Positions 54,269 through 62,903 of a DNA stretch of 64,000 nucleotides are shown in pieces. Both the position numbers and the translations under genes were made by a program. The stretch is from Runella limosa DSM 17973. GTDB taxonomy: Bacteria; Bacteroidota; Bacteroidia; Cytophagales; Spirosomataceae. Positions within the stretch are counted from its first letter, which is position 1, and each line of letters begins with the position of its first letter. Below the pieces are notes generated by a model that saw nothing but the letters and a program-made list of their open reading frames with translations, was not told the DNA's origin and ran no database searches. The DNA lies in assembly GCF_000482465.1 (NCBI RefSeq), contig NZ_KI519429.1:124001-188000 (forward strand), read 5' to 3'.

Positions 54269-54874
54269 ATGGAACTCGCCCCTTTGTTTTTCGCCGTTGT
54301 TGTTGGGTTTTCGCACTGTTTTGAGGCTGACCACCTGGTGGCGGTCAGTAGCATTGTCACCCGCAGAGACTCCACCTCAGCCGCGCTCAAAGACGGGGCA
54401 TTTTGGGGTCTTGGTCATACGTCCACGATACTATTGGTGGCATTGGTGTATATGCTTGGCAAATTTGTACTTTCCGAAACCATTTTTCAGTACTTTGAAG
54501 CAGGTGTAGGACTGATGCTCATTGTATTAGGCATTCACCGAATTGTAAAATTAAAATCCGAACTCCATCACCCTCACGTCCACGAACCTGCGTACGGATT
54601 GGCATACGGTGTGGGGCTTATGCACGGCTTGGCAGGAAGTGGTGGGCTGTTGATTTCGGTATTGACCCAAATCAAAGAACCAAGTCATGCTTTTCTGTAC
54701 CTGTTGTTGTTTGGCCTGGGTTCTGTCGCGGGTATGATGGTAGCAGCAGGGGCTTTCAGTCTGCCTTTTTCGAGTAAATTGTTCCAAAATCGCCACCTCT
54801 TGCGTGGGTTAACACTGGTTTCAGCCGCTTTGTGTATAGGTTTAGGGGCAAAAATTGTTTTGGAGAATGTTTGA
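54269..54874 (+). CDS. Nickel/cobalt permease of the NiCoT/UreH type
   Basis: This 201-residue membrane protein has the nickel-transporter signature H-x4-DH at 16-22 (HCFEADH) and five to six helices. A second conserved-looking GVGLMHGLAGSGG segment follows. It probably supplies nickel to the hydrogenase. It begins 13 bp after the NHL gene. Two small hairpins (54880-54892, 54906-54925) follow its stop. Confidence 0.88.
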   Translation: MELAPLFFAVVVGFSHCFEADHLVAVSSIVTRRDSTSAALKDGAFWGLGHTSTILLVALVYMLGKFVLSETIFQYFEAGVGLMLIVLGIHRIVKLKSELHHPHVHEPAYGLAYGVGLMHGLAGSGGLLISVLTQIKEPSHAFLYLLLFGLGSVAGMMVAAGAFSLPFSSKLFQNRHLLRGLTLVSAALCIGLGAKIVLENV

Positions 54875-54941
54875 ATTGGGCGTCAGAGACGCTGTACCAT
54901 TTTTACCCCAAATGATAGTTTGGGGCAAGCGATAAATAACA

Positions 54942-54960
54942 GTCGGGTTGTGAGCAACCC
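54942..54960. repeat. Single hairpin repeat GGGTTG/CAACCC
   Basis: GTCGGGTTG-TGAG-CAACCC, followed by TCTTCAC, matches a unit of the 22082 tandem array except that the paired A-T has become T-A. It lies 11 bp before the next start codon. Confidence 0.8.
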
Positions 54961-54971
54961 TCTTCACTAAG

Positions 54972-55202
54972 ATGAATTACAACGAAGCTGATTTTGTCCA
55001 ATACGCCCTCCAGCAAATGGAGATTCCGATACTTAACCGTAACGGCAAATATTTTGACCTTGCAGGCGGCTTTTCGTTGGAAGTCGAAGGCCGAGATTTG
55101 TACCGCCTTTCGTTTGAACAATGGGTCATTTCTCCCTTCGACGACATCGGAACGCTCTGTCAATTTATCAAAACCAACCTCACACCCAGCACGAATGAAT
55201 AA
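54972..55202 (+). CDS. Small protein of unknown function before the bifunctional nuclease gene
   Basis: This 76-residue soluble protein has no recognised family and no signal peptide. It overlaps the next gene by eight bases, indicating co-translation. The only clues are its size and its position at the end of the hydrogenase locus. Confidence 0.55.
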   Translation: MNYNEADFVQYALQQMEIPILNRNGKYFDLAGGFSLEVEGRDLYRLSFEQWVISPFDDIGTLCQFIKTNLTPSTNE

Positions 55203-55743
55203 ATACGAAGTTTTTGTGATAGCCATGGCCGAAAGTGAGTCGCAACGTGGTCATTATGTTTTAATTTTAGAAGAGCCCATTTCTAAACGACGTATTCCAA
55301 TCATTGTTGGAACAAATGAAGCGCAAGCCATCGCCATACATTTAGAGGGACTTCAACCTTCGCGCCCCCTTACCCACGATCTATGCCAAACCATTATTCA
55401 AAAGCTTGGTGCCAAAGCCAAGGAGGTCTGCATTTACCAAATTCAACAAGATATTTTTTACGCAAAATTGTACCTGCAAGGCCCAAAGGAGCTATTAGAA
55501 ATCGAAAGCCGTCCTTCAGACGCCATTGCCTTAGCAGTACGGATGCACTGTCCCCTTTACGTTAGCGACCAAGTGTTGGAAGAAGCAGGGTATTTGTTGG
55601 ATGAAAAAGGCCGTGAGAAAAAATCCTATGCCGAATATACGTTGGAAGAACTAGAAGAATTGTTGGCCAAAGTGATTGCCAAAGAAGACTACGAAAGCGC
55701 CGCCCGCTTGCGCAGTGCCATCGAAAAGCGCAAACAAAGTTGA
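55195..55743 (+). CDS. Bifunctional nuclease (BFN/DUF151) domain protein with UVR-like tail
   Basis: This 182-residue protein has a bifunctional nuclease domain (about 1-130, with IPIIVGTNEAQAIAIHLEG and ESRPSDAIALAVRMHCP) and a C-terminal UVR-like helix pair (LEELLAKVIAKEDYESAARL). The family has been reported to have DNase and RNase activity in plants and is common in bacteria. Its position after the hydrogenase genes may be accidental. The Rossmann-type aldo/keto reductase follows. Confidence 0.88.
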   Translation: MNKYEVFVIAMAESESQRGHYVLILEEPISKRRIPIIVGTNEAQAIAIHLEGLQPSRPLTHDLCQTIIQKLGAKAKEVCIYQIQQDIFYAKLYLQGPKELLEIESRPSDAIALAVRMHCPLYVSDQVLEEAGYLLDEKGREKKSYAEYTLEELEELLAKVIAKEDYESAARLRSAIEKRKQS

Positions 55744-55789
55744 GAATTTTTCCCAAATTGCGGCACTATTATCTAAACCTGGCTTACCT

Positions 55790-56605
55790 ATGATTCCATC
55801 TATTACTTTAAATAACGGCATTCAAATGCCCCAATTAGGCCTCGGCGTGTATGACCCTCAGCCTGGGCACGACATTCGGCAAGCGGTTTTGTGGGCGTTA
55901 GAACTTGGGTACCGCCTTATCGATACGGCCGCAGCTTATCACAACGAAATTGAAGTAGGACAAGCCATGCGCGACAGCGGTTTAGCCCGCGAAGATATTT
56001 TTTTGACAACCAAAGTTTGGAACGACGACCAAGGTTATGAATCAACCCTCAAGGCATTTGAAGAAAGCCTCCGTAAACTCAACACCGATTACGTTGATTT
56101 ATATCTGATTCACTGGCCCGTACGCGAACACCGAATCCAAACGTGGAAAGCCCTTGAAAAAATTTATGCCGATGGCAAGGCCCGTGCCATTGGGGTTTCT
56201 AATTATTATGCGCCTCATTTTGAGGAGCTTTGGCCGCACACATCCATCGTTCCTGCGGTTAATCAAATTGAGTTAAGTCCGTATTGTCACTTGCCCGAAG
56301 AATTGAACTACTGTCGCCAACGAGGTATTCAAATTGAAGGGTATGCGCCTTTGGTGCGAGGGCTAAAATCCGATGACCCGCGACTCATCAACATCGCTAA
56401 GAAATACAACAAAAGTACGTTTCAGGTACTTATCCGTTGGACACTTCAGCAAGGAGCCATCACGATTCCAAAATCGGTTTCAAAGCACCGTATCGCGACC
56501 AATATAGACGTTTTTGACTTTGAATTGTCGGCCGAAGATTTTGCAGAAATGAATACTTGGCACGACGATACCCGCATTGCCTGGAACCCAATGGAGTTTT
56601 TGTAG
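55790..56605 (+). CDS. Aldo/keto reductase (2,5-diketo-D-gluconate reductase-like)
   Basis: This 271-residue TIM-barrel NADPH reductase has the catalytic tetrad in IDTAAAYHNE (Asp, Tyr), TTKVWNDDQG (Lys) and YLIHWP (His). It starts at MIPSITLNNG (55790). A C-terminal IPKSVSKHRIATN motif binds NADPH. The substrate is not determined. Confidence 0.93.
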   Translation: MIPSITLNNGIQMPQLGLGVYDPQPGHDIRQAVLWALELGYRLIDTAAAYHNEIEVGQAMRDSGLAREDIFLTTKVWNDDQGYESTLKAFEESLRKLNTDYVDLYLIHWPVREHRIQTWKALEKIYADGKARAIGVSNYYAPHFEELWPHTSIVPAVNQIELSPYCHLPEELNYCRQRGIQIEGYAPLVRGLKSDDPRLINIAKKYNKSTFQVLIRWTLQQGAITIPKSVSKHRIATNIDVFDFELSAEDFAEMNTWHDDTRIAWNPMEFL

Positions 56606-56608
56606 AAA

Positions 56609-57565
56609 ATGAAAAATAAATCCTCCATTACCTCTCCACACGACAAGCTCGTCAAAGAACTTTTCTCTGACCGCCAGCTTGCGCGTGCTTTTTTGGAAGA
56701 AATGCTTCCTAGTGAAGTCGTGTCTTTATTGAATTTAGAATCGCTTCAGCACCAAAACAATTCGTATTTATCTCCACCCATGGAGGAAATATTTTCAGAT
56801 GTGGTCGTTGAAGTCAGCCTAAAAAATAGCGACGATTCACTGCAAATATCCCTCTTAATTGAGCATAAATCGTACAAAGACCCTCGCGTGAGTTTTCAAC
56901 TTATGCGTTATTTGGCAGAAGGATACTGGCAGCAGTTAAAAAATAAACAGCCCTTACGCCCAATAATACCACTCTTGTTTTATCATGGAAAACAGCGATG
57001 GCGTTTAAAACAAATGGAAGACTTCTTCCCAAATTACCCTTCGATTTTTCAGCGCTATATTCCTTCCTTTGGAATAGAATTCGTCAGCCTCATTCAAATG
57101 GAAGACGAACGCCTGGAGCAATTGCGAAACGGAGTATTGAGTGCAACTCTTGGGTTATTACGCTACTCTCATGACTGGCCAACACTGCTTAAACGATTAC
57201 CAAGAATCATGGAGTCTTTAAGTTCCTCCCAAGGAACTGGCTTTGTTATGAGTTTGTTTGTATATTTGTTTAGCGTGACCGAACTGACGGTAGAACAGTT
57301 AAAAGAAAATTTACCTGAAGATATAAAAACGACTTTTATGAGCACCTACGACAGAATCATGGCAGAAGGTATTGAAAAAGGCATTGAGAAAGGCATCGAA
57401 AAGGGTATTGAAAAAGGTATTGAGAAAGGTATCGAAAAAGGTATCGAAAAAACGATATTGAATGCCTATGATAACGGCATTAGCTTAGAAACCATTCGTG
57501 TTATTACAGGAGAAAGTGCAGAAAAAATCACGCAAATTTTGCAACGTAATAATCGCCTAGCTTAG
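56609..57565 (+). CDS. Rpn-family recombination-promoting nuclease / putative transposase
   Basis: This 318-residue protein begins with HDKLVKELFSDRQLARAFLEEML and has a PD-(D/E)XK-like core with DVVVEVSLK and LLIEHKSYKDPR (about 60-100), as in Rpn/transposase_31 proteins. The C-terminus contains about seven tandem GIEK units encoded by a 12-bp repeat. The start overlaps no gene; the stop overlaps the convergent DegT gene by nine bases. No terminal inverted repeats or target duplication were seen, so it is probably not a mobile element by itself. Confidence 0.85.
   Translation: MKNKSSITSPHDKLVKELFSDRQLARAFLEEMLPSEVVSLLNLESLQHQNNSYLSPPMEEIFSDVVVEVSLKNSDDSLQISLLIEHKSYKDPRVSFQLMRYLAEGYWQQLKNKQPLRPIIPLLFYHGKQRWRLKQMEDFFPNYPSIFQRYIPSFGIEFVSLIQMEDERLEQLRNGVLSATLGLLRYSHDWPTLLKRLPRIMESLSSSQGTGFVMSLFVYLFSVTELTVEQLKENLPEDIKTTFMSTYDRIMAEGIEKGIEKGIEKGIEKGIEKGIEKGIEKTILNAYDNGISLETIRVITGESAEKITQILQRNNRLA
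57370..57455 (+). repeat. In-frame 12-bp tandem repeat encoding GIEK
   Basis: About seven units of GGYATYGARAAR give the amino-acid repeat GIEK inside the Rpn-family gene. The repeat can expand or shrink without frameshift. Confidence 0.85.
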
Positions 57566-58684
57566 GGTACGTTTCATTACTCCTACTACTCTTTGAAGCT
57601 CGTCTTCGGTTAAGTTTGACCCCGATGGAAGGCATAAACCGTCGTCGAAAAGTGTTTCTGCTACTTGTCCACCGTAGTAGGGCGTTCCTTCAAACACAGG
57701 CTGGAGGTGCATCGGCTTCCACAAAGGGCGCGCTTCAATGCTTTCTGCCCCCATGGCCATTCGTAGGGTTTCGCGCGTCACGCCGCTCGTTTTTGTTACA
57801 TCCACCCGAATACAGCTCAACCAGCGATTCGCATAACTCCCTTCTCTTTCGGGCTGAAACGCAATACGTTCATCTCCTTCAAAGGCTTGTTGGTACCATG
57901 AAAAATTAGCCCGCCGCTGGTTTACACGTTCGTCGATAACCTGCATTTGGCCACGGCCAATTCCCGCGCAAATGTTGCTCATTCGGTAATTATAGCCAAT
58001 CTGCGAGTGTTGATAATGAGGAGCGTTGTCGCGGGCTTGGGTAGCCAAAAAGCGTGATTGTTGTATCAATGTTTCGTCCTCTGATAGCAAAGCCCCGCCG
58101 CCCGATGTGGTGATGATTTTATTACCATTAAAAGATAGAATATTCAACTTTCCAAAACTCCCCAATTTACGTCCCTGCCAACTCGCCCCCAATCCTTCGG
58201 CAGCATCTTCGATGAGGGGCACTTCGTAGCGTGTACACACCTCTATGATTTCGTCGATTTTAGCGGGCATACCATACAAATGCACGGCAATCACTGCTTT
58301 TACATTTTTCCCTTTGGCTCGTTCTCCCTTGATTGCTTCTTCTAATGCCTCGGGGCAGATATTCCACGTTTCCCATTCCGAATCCACAAATACGGGCGTA
58401 GCTCCTTGATATACAATGGGGTTGGCCGAAGCAGCAAACGTAAACGACTGACAAATAACAACATCTCCCTCCCCTACCCCAAGCATCACCAGCGCTAAGT
58501 GTAGCGCCGCCGTCCCCGACGACAACGCCGCCGCATGGCCTACGCCTACATAACGGCTCAGGTCTTGTTCAAACCCATCGACATTAGGCCCCAAAGGCGC
58601 CACCCAATTGGTTTCAAACGCTTCTTGTACGTACTTTTGTTCATGACCGCTCATGTGCGGCGAGGAAAGCCAAATTTTATTCAT
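57557..58684 (-). CDS. DegT/DnrJ/EryC1/StrS family aminotransferase
   Basis: This 375-residue PLP enzyme has SGTAALHLAL in the cofactor pocket and the Schiff-base Lys in FNGNKIITTSGGGAL. It transfers amino groups to nucleotide-linked keto sugars for cell-surface glycans. The start at 58684 (MNKIWLSS) is chosen; the open frame continues upstream into the divergent region. No other sugar-nucleotide genes are adjacent. Confidence 0.92.
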   Translation of the reverse strand: MNKIWLSSPHMSGHEQKYVQEAFETNWVAPLGPNVDGFEQDLSRYVGVGHAAALSSGTAALHLALVMLGVGEGDVVICQSFTFAASANPIVYQGATPVFVDSEWETWNICPEALEEAIKGERAKGKNVKAVIAVHLYGMPAKIDEIIEVCTRYEVPLIEDAAEGLGASWQGRKLGSFGKLNILSFNGNKIITTSGGGALLSEDETLIQQSRFLATQARDNAPHYQHSQIGYNYRMSNICAGIGRGQMQVIDERVNQRRANFSWYQQAFEGDERIAFQPEREGSYANRWLSCIRVDVTKTSGVTRETLRMAMGAESIEARPLWKPMHLQPVFEGTPYYGGQVAETLFDDGLCLPSGSNLTEDELQRVVGVMKRTLS

Positions 58685-58698
58685 TATTCCATAGAAAT

Positions 58699-58728
58699 CT
58701 TGCCGAAAGATGTGGAACTTTCGGCAAG
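58699..58728. promoter_or_regulatory. Perfect 11-bp inverted repeat between DegT and nagA genes
   Basis: CTTGCCGAAAG (58699-58709) and CTTTCGGCAAG (58718-58728) flank an 8-nt loop in the 66-bp divergent region. This is the shape of a dimeric regulator operator or an RNA hairpin. Confidence 0.65.
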
Positions 58729-58750
58729 TTCGCAAATTAAACCCGATTCC

Positions 58751-59884
58751 ATGTACGTTCTGACCAATTGCACCATTTACACGGGAGAAAACATCCTTAC
58801 CCACCATGCCGTGGTCGTTGACGGCAACCGCATCGACCGCATCGTACCTACCAACCTGATTCCAACCGACTTACCCGTTTATGACCTTCAGGGCCACGAC
58901 CTCACCGCAGGCTTTATCGACATTCAATTGTACGGCGGTCAAACGGGCTTTTTTGTGCGTGATTTATCGATTGAATCGTTGGAAGAGATGGTCAGTACCC
59001 ATCAGCAGGACGGTACGGCGGCCATTATACCTACTTTGTACTCTACTTCACGAGAACGTATTTTAAAAGCCATTGAAGTAACCAAAGCGTATATCGCATC
59101 GGGCAAAACGGGCGTACTTGGTCTTCATATTGAGGGGCCATTTATCAACCCAGAAAAAAGAGGAGCACACAGCGCAACTCAGGTACGTATCCCAACCGAA
59201 ACAGAACTAGAAGAAATCATTGAGCAAAGCCAAGGGCTACTTACCCTGATGACGATTGCGCCCGAAGTGTGGCCTCCTCAGCTTCTTGCTCGCCTCCAAA
59301 ACAGCCACATTCAACTCTCGATGGGTCATACCAACGCTACTTACCAACAAGCCAAGGCTTTTTTGGGCTCGGGAATTTCGATGGCGACACACCTTTACAA
59401 TGCCATGCGTCCCTTTGAAAGCCGCGAACCTGGGGTAGTCTCGGCGATTTGGGACACGCCAACGGTACATGCCAGCATCATTGCCGATGGCCACCACTGC
59501 GACTCCGCTACCATTCGTATCGCCAAGCAACTTATGGGCAACCGTCTTTTTTTGATTTCAGATGCCACCTTGGCTAAAATCGAACCGCAACGCTTTGTTT
59601 TTGAAGATTTTACGGCCAATTACGACGGTCATCGCCTGCTCAACGACGATGGAAAATTGGCGGGTTCGGCCATTACGCTGCTCGATGCCGTTCGTTTTTG
59701 TGTCCAAACGGTGGGGCTTTCCAAAGAAGAAGTTTTTCGAATGGCCTCAACCTACCCTGCGCAAGTGGTAGGGGTAGGTGAACGTTTTGGAAAAATCAAA
59801 GCAGGTTACGCCGCCACTTTTGCCGTGCTCGACGACCAACAACGCCTCGTTTCTTTTTTCCGCCTCAATGATTTGAAACCCTAA
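58751..59884 (+). CDS. nagA: N-acetylglucosamine-6-phosphate deacetylase
   Basis: This 377-residue amidohydrolase removes acetate from GlcNAc-6-P. Metal and substrate motifs are LHIEGPFINPEKRGAH, MGHTNATY, ATHLYNAMRPFESREPG and LISDAT. The start at 58751 (MYVLTNCTIY) is preferred. No nagB gene is present beside it. Confidence 0.95.
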   Translation: MYVLTNCTIYTGENILTHHAVVVDGNRIDRIVPTNLIPTDLPVYDLQGHDLTAGFIDIQLYGGQTGFFVRDLSIESLEEMVSTHQQDGTAAIIPTLYSTSRERILKAIEVTKAYIASGKTGVLGLHIEGPFINPEKRGAHSATQVRIPTETELEEIIEQSQGLLTLMTIAPEVWPPQLLARLQNSHIQLSMGHTNATYQQAKAFLGSGISMATHLYNAMRPFESREPGVVSAIWDTPTVHASIIADGHHCDSATIRIAKQLMGNRLFLISDATLAKIEPQRFVFEDFTANYDGHRLLNDDGKLAGSAITLLDAVRFCVQTVGLSKEEVFRMASTYPAQVVGVGERFGKIKAGYAATFAVLDDQQRLVSFFRLNDLKP

Positions 59885-59904
59885 ATAATAATAACACCAC
59901 TACA

Positions 59905-60192
59905 ATGAAACCAGAAAAACTAGCCGCGCTCACTGACGAACAGCTCCTAAAACAAAAGAAACTCCTCAAAAACACCCACAAGTTTATCCTAGCTACGGGG
60001 ATTGTGGCCTTATTCATCGCCTGTTTGCTATTTGGTTACCACGTTGGAAAAGACGCTGCCACGGGCGGGCAAAGTAACTTTTATTATAAGCCTTTGCTCC
60101 CTTTTGTTCTATTCTTTATCATTGGCAATGTGGTGATTTCATCAGAAAAAAAATCCATTGACGGCGAAATCAAGAAACGGAATTTGGAGTAG
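59905..60192 (+). CDS. Small two-helix membrane protein, unknown function
   Basis: This 95-residue protein has a charged N-terminus, two hydrophobic segments (about 27-48 and 64-80), and a basic tail. It starts 20 bp after nagA and may be co-transcribed with it. A terminator follows at 60202-60232. No family is recognised. Confidence 0.6.
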   Translation: MKPEKLAALTDEQLLKQKKLLKNTHKFILATGIVALFIACLLFGYHVGKDAATGGQSNFYYKPLLPFVLFFIIGNVVISSEKKSIDGEIKKRNLE

Positions 60193-60201
60193 CCAGCGTA
60201 A

Positions 60202-60232
60202 ATCCCAAGATGACTTCGTCTAATCTTGGGAT
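60202..60232 (+). terminator. Hairpin terminator after the small membrane protein
   Basis: ATCCCAAGAT (60202-60211) pairs with ATCTTGGGAT (60223-60232). The T run is short, so it may be weak. Confidence 0.6.
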
Positions 60233-60304
60233 TGTGTTACCAAATTTATTAGATTTGGCCTGTATCCAACCCTCCCAAAACCTAAACTACATAAATTCAA
60301 GCAC

Positions 60305-61063
60305 ATGAGCTCCCATTGCTTAAATTGTCATCAAACATTAAAAAGTAATTTTTGCCCTAATTGTGGACAAAGTACCAAAACGCATCGTTTTTCCATTGAG
60401 CATTTTGTCTTACATGACCTTGTCCATGGAGTATTGCACCTCGACAAAGGCTTTTTTTATACCATCAAGGAGCTCTTTCTTCGCCCTGGGCACAGTATTA
60501 GAGAATATGTGCAAGGTAAAAGGGTCAAACATTTCAATTATTTCACCTTTATTATTTTAATCATCACACTGGGGCATTTTATTGGAAGTATTTCAGATGT
60601 CAAACTAATAGATACCACCAACTATTTTTCAGATGACCAACAATTACTGACCCGATTTGAAGAATTAATGAGTGCAAATCCCAAAATAGTTACCATGCTC
60701 AGAATACCTTTTTTGGCATTGTTTAGTCTTCTATTTTTTCGAAAAAGTGAGCAGAACTATACCGAGCACTTGGTCCTTAACATTTACAAAGTTTCTGGGG
60801 AGTTACTTATTGCCATCGTTTTTACGCTCCTTGCAATTGTATTCAAAAACGTCATTCCTCTTAATTACTTCTTCGTTGGTACAGGAAGTCTAATTTTAGT
60901 CTTTTCAATTTGGTTTTATTATCAGTATTTTTCGGTGTTTGGCTACTCTAAAATCGGTTTATTCATTCGCAGTTTATTGATTTCAGTCATCATCTTTTTG
61001 GCGATTGCTAGCATCACAGCTTTTATGATTGGAGTCCAAGATGGGTTCAACGACGCAAAGTAA
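60305..61063 (+). CDS. DUF3667 membrane protein with zinc-ribbon N-terminus
   Basis: This 252-residue protein starts with a zinc ribbon (CLNCHQTL...FCPNCGQ) and an LHDLVHGVLHLDKGFFYT segment typical of DUF3667, followed by several membrane helices (about 80-100, 140-155, 170-190, 195-215, 225-245). Function is unknown; the family is common in Bacteroidota. Confidence 0.85.
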   Translation: MSSHCLNCHQTLKSNFCPNCGQSTKTHRFSIEHFVLHDLVHGVLHLDKGFFYTIKELFLRPGHSIREYVQGKRVKHFNYFTFIILIITLGHFIGSISDVKLIDTTNYFSDDQQLLTRFEELMSANPKIVTMLRIPFLALFSLLFFRKSEQNYTEHLVLNIYKVSGELLIAIVFTLLAIVFKNVIPLNYFFVGTGSLILVFSIWFYYQYFSVFGYSKIGLFIRSLLISVIIFLAIASITAFMIGVQDGFNDAK

Positions 61064-61070
61064 CAAGTCC

Positions 61071-61838
61071 CTACCCCTCCATCCACGCTTTAAAATGCGG
61101 GGCCTTTTCGCGGCTTACGAGGATGTCGTGCGAGGGCTCGGGCTGAAGTTCGAGTTTGAGCTTGCCGTTAAAATAAGTATGAATCTTCTGCACAGCAGCC
61201 AACGAAGCGATGTACTGCCGATTGAGCCGAAAAAACAGCGTGGGGTTGAGCAACCGTTCTAACTCTTCGAGGGTATAATCGACCAAAAACTGACGGTTAT
61301 CGCTTCGGACCAAACACACCATTTCGTTGGTCGTATAAAAATAGGCGATTTCTTCCTGCGGAATGGGCAACAATTGGTCGTTGTAGGGCACTAAAAAGCG
61401 TGTTTTATGCTTTCGCCCCACGGCAGGCATTGAATCTAGCAGCGACTGAATTTTTAAGGTGTAATCATTGGCAGAAAAAACCCGTTGGCTTTCCTTAAAC
61501 TTCGTAATCGCTGCTTCCAATTCTTGCGGTTTGATAGGTTTTAGCAAGTAATCTATACTCTTGACTTTGAAGGCTTTGATAGCGTATTCGTCGTAGGAAG
61601 TCGTAAAAATAATGGGACTAGCAATCGCCATTGATTCAAAAATCGCAAAACTGAGTCCGTCGGAAAGCTGGATGTCGGAAAATATCAAATCGGGTGCAGG
61701 ATGCGTTGAAAACCAACGTTTCGAGCTTTCGATACTGTCAAGAACCGCCACAATTTCTATTTCTTTATCAATTTTTTTAATCAGCTTCTCAAGGCGTTCG
61801 GCGGCGGGATATTCGTCTTCTATCAGGATAGCTTTCAT
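61071..61838 (-). CDS. LytTR-family response regulator
   Basis: This 255-residue regulator has a receiver domain with Asp55 as acceptor (FSDIQLSDG) and a C-terminal LytTR DNA-binding domain (about 145-255, with FFRLNRQYIASL). It lies four bases after the histidine kinase gene in the same direction. Confidence 0.94.
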   Translation of the reverse strand: MKAILIEDEYPAAERLEKLIKKIDKEIEIVAVLDSIESSKRWFSTHPAPDLIFSDIQLSDGLSFAIFESMAIASPIIFTTSYDEYAIKAFKVKSIDYLLKPIKPQELEAAITKFKESQRVFSANDYTLKIQSLLDSMPAVGRKHKTRFLVPYNDQLLPIPQEEIAYFYTTNEMVCLVRSDNRQFLVDYTLEELERLLNPTLFFRLNRQYIASLAAVQKIHTYFNGKLKLELQPEPSHDILVSREKAPHFKAWMEG

Positions 61839-61842
61839 GACT

Positions 61843-62880
61843 TTAGGCTTCTAACAAGGGCAGTTTTACTTTAAATGACCACTCATTTCGCAGGATTTCA
61901 ACTTGTTGTTCGGTCAGCAGTCGGTAGCGATTGATGATGTTTTGAAGCCCCACTTTGGTCGATTTCTCAAAGGTCATTTTTTCTTGAAGGTTGTTCTCTA
62001 CCGTCAAAAACCCATCTTCTTGTACAATCCTGATTTTCAACGGCTTTTCTTTAGAAACCACGTTGTGTTTAATCGCATTCTCAATCAACATCTGAATACT
62101 CAACGGCGCTACGTGCAACTGGCTTGTATCGGTCAAAAGCTGGGTTTCTACCTGCAAATTTTCCCGAAATCGAATTTTATTAAGATAAATGTACGCATCC
62201 AAAAACTGCATTTCTTCCTCCAAGGTTACGGTATTTTTTTCCCGACTTACCAACACGTACCGATACACGTCCGACAGCTTGTCGAGGTAGTTTTGGGCGG
62301 GGCTATTTTCATCGTCGATGAGCGAGGCCAACGTATTGAGACTATTGAACAAAAAATGAGGATCCAGCTGATTTTTAAGCGCGTCCAATTGCGACTGTAC
62401 ATTTTCGCGAGCTAGGGCTTCGGTCTTTTGGACGTGCGATTTCCACGATTGAAAAAAGAAGGCACTTTCATACATCAACGTCACAATAATAGTCGGAATG
62501 AGGCTGATTTTAAACCCAATCAACACCTCATTGATACGGTCGAAATTGGAGATGTTGGAACAAAAAAAGTAATCAATAAAAGCGCTCACGACCAAGGTAT
62601 AAATCAAGCCCACCAAAGTCTGCCAAATAAGCCGACGGGCGGTTTGGCGGTAATGAGGAAATTTCTTCCGCATCAAAATAAACATTGCACGGTTGCCCTC
62701 CCAAATCAAGAACGTGTTCATAAAACACGAGCTTACCCAATAAAAAATATCTTTGGCATTTCCGCCCGTAAAGACTTCTTTGTTCATCACGATTGGAAGC
62801 AAAATACTTAAAAGTGGAATGCCAATTAGTCGTACTTTGCGGTCGTTGATGTAGGGAGGTTCCATGCGAAATTTCCTCAT
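61843..62880 (-). CDS. LytS-type sensor histidine kinase
   Basis: This 345-residue kinase has four membrane helices (about 15-130) and a His-kinase domain with the LytS motif LDPHFLFNSLNTLA and MLIENAIKHNV. It has no separate periplasmic sensor domain. It is the partner of the LytTR regulator. A TATATTTG on the minus strand (62888-62895) lies only 7 bp from the start codon, so the message may be nearly leaderless. Confidence 0.92.
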   Translation of the reverse strand: MRKFRMEPPYINDRKVRLIGIPLLSILLPIVMNKEVFTGGNAKDIFYWVSSCFMNTFLIWEGNRAMFILMRKKFPHYRQTARRLIWQTLVGLIYTLVVSAFIDYFFCSNISNFDRINEVLIGFKISLIPTIIVTLMYESAFFFQSWKSHVQKTEALARENVQSQLDALKNQLDPHFLFNSLNTLASLIDDENSPAQNYLDKLSDVYRYVLVSREKNTVTLEEEMQFLDAYIYLNKIRFRENLQVETQLLTDTSQLHVAPLSIQMLIENAIKHNVVSKEKPLKIRIVQEDGFLTVENNLQEKMTFEKSTKVGLQNIINRYRLLTEQQVEILRNEWSFKVKLPLLEA

Positions 62881-62903
62881 TTTTTATCAAATATACGGAA
62901 TAT

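Noticed and set aside
56609-57565. Insertion sequence carrying a transposase
   Set aside because: The Rpn-like gene has no visible terminal inverted repeats or target-site duplication and fits tightly between neighbours.
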